Source: Pseudarthrobacter sp. AL07 | GTDB taxonomy: Bacteria; Actinomycetota; Actinomycetes; Actinomycetales; Micrococcaceae | Reading direction: 5' to 3' | NCBI RefSeq assembly: GCF_029960665.1 | Contig: NZ_JASBRB010000031.1 | Location: forward strand, 1-34,447 | Length of the DNA: 34,447 bases | Part shown: in pieces, positions 31,180 to 34,447 of the stretch | How positions within the stretch are numbered: position 1 is the first letter of the stretch | Layout of the letters: each line of letters begins with the position of its first letter | Notes under the pieces: generated by a model | What the model saw: the letters and a program-made list of their open reading frames with translations, nothing else | Databases searched by the model: none | What the model was told of the DNA's origin: nothing | Position numbers and translations under genes: made by a program

Positions 31180-33701
31180 AGGATCCGTCTTCCAGCGCGG
31201 CCGAGGACCGCCGGCGCCTGGCTGCACAGTGCCCAGTACGCCGAGCCTGCGGCCAGTGAGGCCACCACGGCGAGGGCGGGACTGAACTCAACCACCAAGG
31301 GGTAGACCAGCCAATGCACCAGGTAGATGTGCAGGGACGCGCTGGCCAGCAGAACCGTGAAGCGCCGCAGCCCGGCCGGGACGGGAATGCTGGGCAGCCA
31401 CAGGAGCAGGAGGACCCCGGCAATGACCGTCAGTTCACGGGCGGGGTTGTCGAAGAACCCCGGGATGGTCACAGTGGCAACGACACTGACGGCGCATCGC
31501 TGAAGGACGTGACGGGCCCGGGCAACCGCCCATCCCAAAGCGAAGAGCCAAAGCGCCGGCGTGGTGTGCGGAATTCCCGGCTCAAAAAGCTCATACCGGG
31601 TGAGCAGTCCAGCGGCGAACAGTGCAAGCGGAAAGAGGAAAGGAAAGCGCTTTTCGGCCCGGCTGACCCAGGGCACGGCGAGCAGTGCCGTCATGCTGAC
31701 CAGCAGGTAGACGAGCACCTCGATGAACCAGAAATGCGACCGGGTGGTCACCTCTTCGGGCCCGATAATGGCGTGGAGGAGGACGATATTTGCGAGGCTG
31801 TACTTGTCGGTGATCAGGTAGGCGAAGCCGATGAAGGCCATGCTGGGGATGATGACCCTGGCCAGGCTGGCGGCTTGTTTCCGCAGCCGCGGCACACGCT
31901 CCCCGGCAAGCTGGAACCGGGCGAAGTTGAACCCCGCCACAGCCATGAGCACGTGGGCGGCACCCTGCCAGTGCAGGAATCCAATATGGGTACTGACAAT
32001 CAGGAAAATCGCGGCCGCCCGCAACACGATGCTGGTCTCAAGCCGGGCAAACACGCGGCGCCGCTTCCGCGTCCGTGACTGCTCAAGTCTGGCCCCCAGC
32101 ACTCCCACCGGGGTGATGTGCCAGTCCGTTGGCAAGTGTCCCAATGCCTGCTCAAGCCGCACGGACGCTGCCACATACGAAAGCGAGTCCCCGCCGAGCG
32201 AAACGAACGTGTCGCCGTCGGAAATGTCAGTCAGTTCCAGCGTGTCCTCAAAAATCTGCACCACTTTGTCCTGCGGGCAAGCCCCGGATTCAGCGCTGGA
32301 CGCGGGGTTCTGAACTGCGGGGCCGCCCTGTTGGGCGAGGGCCAGGACGGCAGGGTAGTCCGGTTTTCCGGATGCCAGCCGCGGGAGTTCCTGCACCGCG
32401 TGGACGTCCAGGGCAGCGCGCGGCAGGCCGATGCCCTGGGCGAGGAGCTTACCCACCAGCGCCGGGTCGTGTTCACCTTCGACGGCGACCACGAGCCCCA
32501 GGTCCGTGCCGGCACTCGCCGACTGAATGCCAAGGTCGGCAAGGATCCGCTCCACCTGTCCAAGGTCGACGCGGAGACCCACGATCTTGACGAACCGGCT
32601 GCGCCTTCCCACGACCTCGTACAATCCGTCCGCATTCAGTCGGGCCAGGTCTCCGGTGCGGAGTTCATCCACAGTCCGCCCGAGGCCCAGGTCCTCCGGC
32701 GTCCCGGCGTATCCCAGCATCACGTTAGGCCCGGAATAGACCAGCTCCCCATCCTCCAGTCCAGGGACCGGGTCTATCCGGAAGGCCCCGCCCGGGACCG
32801 GGATTCCGATGGCGCCGGGCGACGCACCTGCCAGCCGCGGCGGGAGGTATGCCATGCGCGCGGTGGCCTCCGTCTGGCCGTACATCACAAAGAGATCCCA
32901 GCTGCTCCTTGCGCCCAGTTCTGCGTAACGCCGGACCAGGTCCGGGCCGAGCCTGCCGCCAGCCTGGGTCACATACCTGAGCGTGGGCAGATTCATCGCG
33001 GCGAACCCCACCCGCTCGAGCAACTCGAAGGTGTAGGGAACGGCTGCGAACGATGTGGCCCCCTCACTGCGGAACAGATCCCAGAAGCAGGGGTCCACCA
33101 CGGACAGATCGGTCAGGACCAGGCTGGCACCACGCAGCAGGTGGCTGTTGATCACTGACAGTCCATAGCAGTAGGACATGGGCAGCGTGGTCATAGCCCG
33201 GTCATCTTCGGTGATACCGAGGTATTCCGCGATGGACTCTGCGTTCGCCTGGAGGTTTTCATAGGACAGCCGCACCAGCTTGGGTGAGCCGGTGGACCCT
33301 GAGGTGCTCAGCAGTAGCGCCAGGTCCGGGTGCAGGGTGTGTCCGGTGCCAGGCCGTCGCTCCTCCAGGACCATCCGGCCGCTTGCGGAACGAAGGATAA
33401 CGTCCGGATCATAGGCCGCGACCAGGGACTTCAGGGCGGCAGGCTTGTCCGCGGGCAGGAGGATCAGCGGATGACCGGCAGCCATAGCCGCCAGATACCC
33501 CACCAGCGAGTCGACGTCGTTACCGGCCGTCAGTGCCACCAGCCGGCGTTCGGTGCCGAGGCGCCGGCCAAGCTCCCCAACACGCTCAGCCAGTTCCCGG
33601 TACGTCAGGACACCACTGCTGGTGGCAACGGCAGTCCTGTCACCGTTATCCACAAGGTTGGCGGCAAAGTGCAGGCGTTGAAGGTCAAGTTGGATGCTCA
33701 T
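31167..33701 (-). CDS. adenylation domain - carrier domain - membrane acyltransferase fusion
   Basis: This 844-residue protein has three parts. Residues 1-455 are an AMP-forming acyl/aminoacyl ligase: P-loop STSGSTGSPK (132-141), MYGQTEATAR (273-282), LRTGDLARL (347-355) and the catalytic lysine in LASGKPDY (K446). Residues 475-545 are a carrier domain with SLGGDSLSYV; Ser506 should carry phosphopantetheine. From about 565 the rest holds 9-10 membrane segments with STHIGFLHW and LHIYLVHWLVYP, as in acyltransferase-3 proteins. It probably activates an acyl or amino acid, loads it on itself and passes it to an acceptor at the membrane. Substrate unknown. There is no clear ribosome site; the predicted leader is only about 25 bases. 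Confidence 0.88.
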   Translation of the reverse strand: MSIQLDLQRLHFAANLVDNGDRTAVATSSGVLTYRELAERVGELGRRLGTERRLVALTAGNDVDSLVGYLAAMAAGHPLILLPADKPAALKSLVAAYDPDVILRSASGRMVLEERRPGTGHTLHPDLALLLSTSGSTGSPKLVRLSYENLQANAESIAEYLGITEDDRAMTTLPMSYCYGLSVINSHLLRGASLVLTDLSVVDPCFWDLFRSEGATSFAAVPYTFELLERVGFAAMNLPTLRYVTQAGGRLGPDLVRRYAELGARSSWDLFVMYGQTEATARMAYLPPRLAGASPGAIGIPVPGGAFRIDPVPGLEDGELVYSGPNVMLGYAGTPEDLGLGRTVDELRTGDLARLNADGLYEVVGRRSRFVKIVGLRVDLGQVERILADLGIQSASAGTDLGLVVAVEGEHDPALVGKLLAQGIGLPRAALDVHAVQELPRLASGKPDYPAVLALAQQGGPAVQNPASSAESGACPQDKVVQIFEDTLELTDISDGDTFVSLGGDSLSYVAASVRLEQALGHLPTDWHITPVGVLGARLEQSRTRKRRRVFARLETSIVLRAAAIFLIVSTHIGFLHWQGAAHVLMAVAGFNFARFQLAGERVPRLRKQAASLARVIIPSMAFIGFAYLITDKYSLANIVLLHAIIGPEEVTTRSHFWFIEVLVYLLVSMTALLAVPWVSRAEKRFPFLFPLALFAAGLLTRYELFEPGIPHTTPALWLFALGWAVARARHVLQRCAVSVVATVTIPGFFDNPARELTVIAGVLLLLWLPSIPVPAGLRRFTVLLASASLHIYLVHWLVYPLVVEFSPALAVVASLAAGSAYWALCSQAPAVLGRAGRRILSAR

Positions 33702-33730
33702 AGCGCGCGTGGTCCATAAGGTGTCTTCGG

Positions 33731-33749
33731 GAATATTAGGGGAACCTAA
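33731..33749. promoter_or_regulatory. possible DtxR/IdeR-type iron box
   Basis: Minus-strand TTAGGTTCCCCTAATATTC agrees with the DtxR/IdeR consensus (TWAGGTTAGSCTAACCTWA) at about 14 of 19 positions, mainly in the first half. It overlaps the predicted -10 box of the fusion ligase gene, a normal place for such a repressor. The match is moderate, so this is a candidate only. Confidence 0.35.
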
Positions 33750-33760
33750 CTCGAAAACAA
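33733..33760 (-). promoter_or_regulatory. predicted promoter of the fusion ligase gene
   Basis: On the minus strand TTGTTT (33755-33760) and TAATAT (33733-33738) are 16 bases apart in an AT-rich pocket of otherwise GC-rich DNA. Start near 33726, about 25 bases before ATG 33701. Confidence 0.45.
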
Positions 33761-33854
33761 TACACCGGTCTTCGGTGAATTAAGAAACTAAAGTGTGCCG
33801 TATTTCCACAGTTGCTGGCGTAATGGCGCATACCGGACGGGTCATGCCGCCACG

Positions 33855-33869
33855 GTGGGCGATGCCCAC
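33855..33869. terminator. short hairpin behind the cupredoxin gene
   Basis: GTGGGC, loop GAT, GCCCAC: a perfect 6-bp stem, 25 bases beyond the cupredoxin stop on the minus strand. There is no U-run, so its use as a terminator is uncertain. Confidence 0.35.
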
Positions 33870-33893
33870 TATCCCTCGGGCTGTGCTGACGTG

Positions 33894-34346
33894 TCACTTC
33901 ACGGTCAGGGTGCCTTTCATGTTGCCGTGGAAGATGCAGTGGTACGGGTAGGTGCCGGGCTCGGCCGGGGCGGTGAAGCTGCCGGCGCCGGCTTTGATGG
34001 TGGAATCGAATGCCGCGCCGGTGTCAGCGGTAATGCTGTGCGCTTCTATGTCTTCGTTGACGACGCTGATCGTCGCTCCGGGGCTTACGGTTTCGGATCC
34101 CTGGTATTTGAAGCCCTTGATCAGGATTTTTGCTGCGGCTGCGGCCGGCGAAGATGCGGGGCTGGAGCTGGAGGGGGCGGGGGCTTGGGTGGTGGGCACC
34201 GCTGAGGCTGATCGTTCCGTCACAGTCGGTGCCGCAGTGGTGCCGGACCCGGACATGCCAGGGGTTCCACAACCGGCCAGAGCCAGCAGCGTAGCTGCTG
34301 CCGCTGCCAGTCCGAGAAACTTACGCGTGCTGCTGTTTGCCTTCAT
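33894..34346 (-). CDS. cupredoxin-domain lipoprotein (plastocyanin-like)
   Basis: This 150-residue exported copper protein has a lipoprotein signal with lipobox LAGC (Cys26), a Ser/Thr/Pro/Ala-rich spacer (about 30-70) and a cupredoxin domain. Type 1 copper ligands are all visible: H103 (EAHSIT), C137, H140 and M143 (YHCIFHGNMKG). It is expected to sit on the outer face of the membrane and shuttle electrons or bind copper. ATG 34346 has AAAGG eight bases upstream; the frame also extends to 34376 without a ribosome site. The start lies inside the 3' end of the upstream gene, suggesting a shared transcript. Confidence 0.9.
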   Translation of the reverse strand: MKANSSTRKFLGLAAAAATLLALAGCGTPGMSGSGTTAAPTVTERSASAVPTTQAPAPSSSSPASSPAAAAAKILIKGFKYQGSETVSPGATISVVNEDIEAHSITADTGAAFDSTIKAGAGSFTAPAEPGTYPYHCIFHGNMKGTLTVK

Positions 34347-34447
34347 GGTCAAACCTTTCGTCGGCTGCTGGATCAATCGAGGTCCGTTTCAGGGCTTTGA
34401 GTTTGGCGTAGATGACGTAGTTGTCGTCGAAGAGCCCGGTGGCGGGG
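34321..34447 (-). CDS. 3' end of an unidentified gene (runs off the window)
   Basis: One minus-strand frame is open from the window edge to a stop at 34321-34323. It encodes ATGLFDDNYVIYAKLKALKR and then TSIDPAADERFDHEGK. Most codons in the first 30 end in G or C, as expected for a real gene in this genome, while the two other frames stop earlier. It overlaps the cupredoxin start by 26 bases. I do not recognise the family from this C-terminal piece. Confidence 0.5.
   Translation of the reverse strand, partial: PATGLFDDNYVIYAKLKALKRTSIDPAADERFDHEGKQQHA

Noticed and set aside
32118..33158. 346-codon plus-strand open frame opposite the fusion ligase
   Set aside because: Antisense artefact; the minus strand carries complete adenylation-domain motifs.
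31167..33701. phenylacetate-CoA ligase PaaK
   Set aside because: The adenylation protein has a carrier domain and a membrane acyltransferase domain, which PaaK lacks.

Overview
The window looks like chromosome from a high-GC Gram-positive bacterium, most likely a member of the Micrococcaceae close to Arthrobacter, Pseudarthrobacter or Paenarthrobacter. This rests on the GC-rich paa genes, the many GTG starts with 4-base GTGA/ATGA overlaps, the actinobacterial style of the encoded proteins, and the IS256, IS30, IS3 and IS1380 families present. No rRNA, tRNA or CRISPR array was seen.

Layout. (1) 1-3557: an IS30 fragment sits inside an IS256 remnant. A Tat-exported right-handed beta-helix (pectate-lyase/tailspike-like) protein follows, and a second copy of the same IS256 end lies just behind it. 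(2) 3558-18514: a surface polysaccharide locus of Wzx/Wzy type. It has one plus-strand NAD-dependent epimerase. The minus-strand series, in order of transcription, is: Wzc-like tyrosine kinase/chain-length protein; CapD/WbpM-type membrane dehydratase; WecA/WbpL-type initiating transferase; SDR reductase/epimerase; three GT4 glycosyltransferases; Wzy polymerase; Wzx flippase; nucleotide-sugar dehydrogenase; nucleotide-sugar 4-epimerase. From CapD to Wzx the genes overlap or nearly touch. (3) 18980-21378: an IS3 element reduced to its two ends and part of its transposase, filled by an intact IS1380-family element plus an extra tandem copy of the IS1380 end. (4) 21379-24915: a truncated enoyl-CoA hydratase fragment, an intact LytR-CpsA-Psr (LCP) ligase that probably belongs with the polysaccharide locus, an IS3 orfA fragment and a decayed AlbA_2-type ATP-binding gene. 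(5) 25013-29885: the phenylacetyl-CoA epoxidase operon paaA-B-C-D-E followed by a paaG-like isomerase, behind a promoter overlapped by a TetR/PaaR-like operator. (6) 29905-31179: an AbiEi-like gene with a C-terminal PD-(D/E)XK-like motif, flanked on both sides by related palindromic repeats. (7) 31167-34447: an adenylation-carrier-acyltransferase fusion protein behind a promoter with a possible DtxR-type iron box, a cupredoxin lipoprotein, and the 3' end of an unidentified gene.

How the genes work together. The polysaccharide genes make activated sugars, build a repeat unit on undecaprenyl phosphate (CapD, the SDR and the WecA-type enzyme probably supply the first sugar), flip it, polymerise it under control of the tyrosine kinase, and attach it to the wall through LCP. 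The paa genes convert phenylacetyl-CoA to its ring epoxide and then to the oxepin. The strongest candidates for something undescribed are the palindrome-flanked AbiEi/nuclease-like gene, the fusion ligase with its possible iron-regulated promoter, and a palindromic element inside the coding sequence of paaB.
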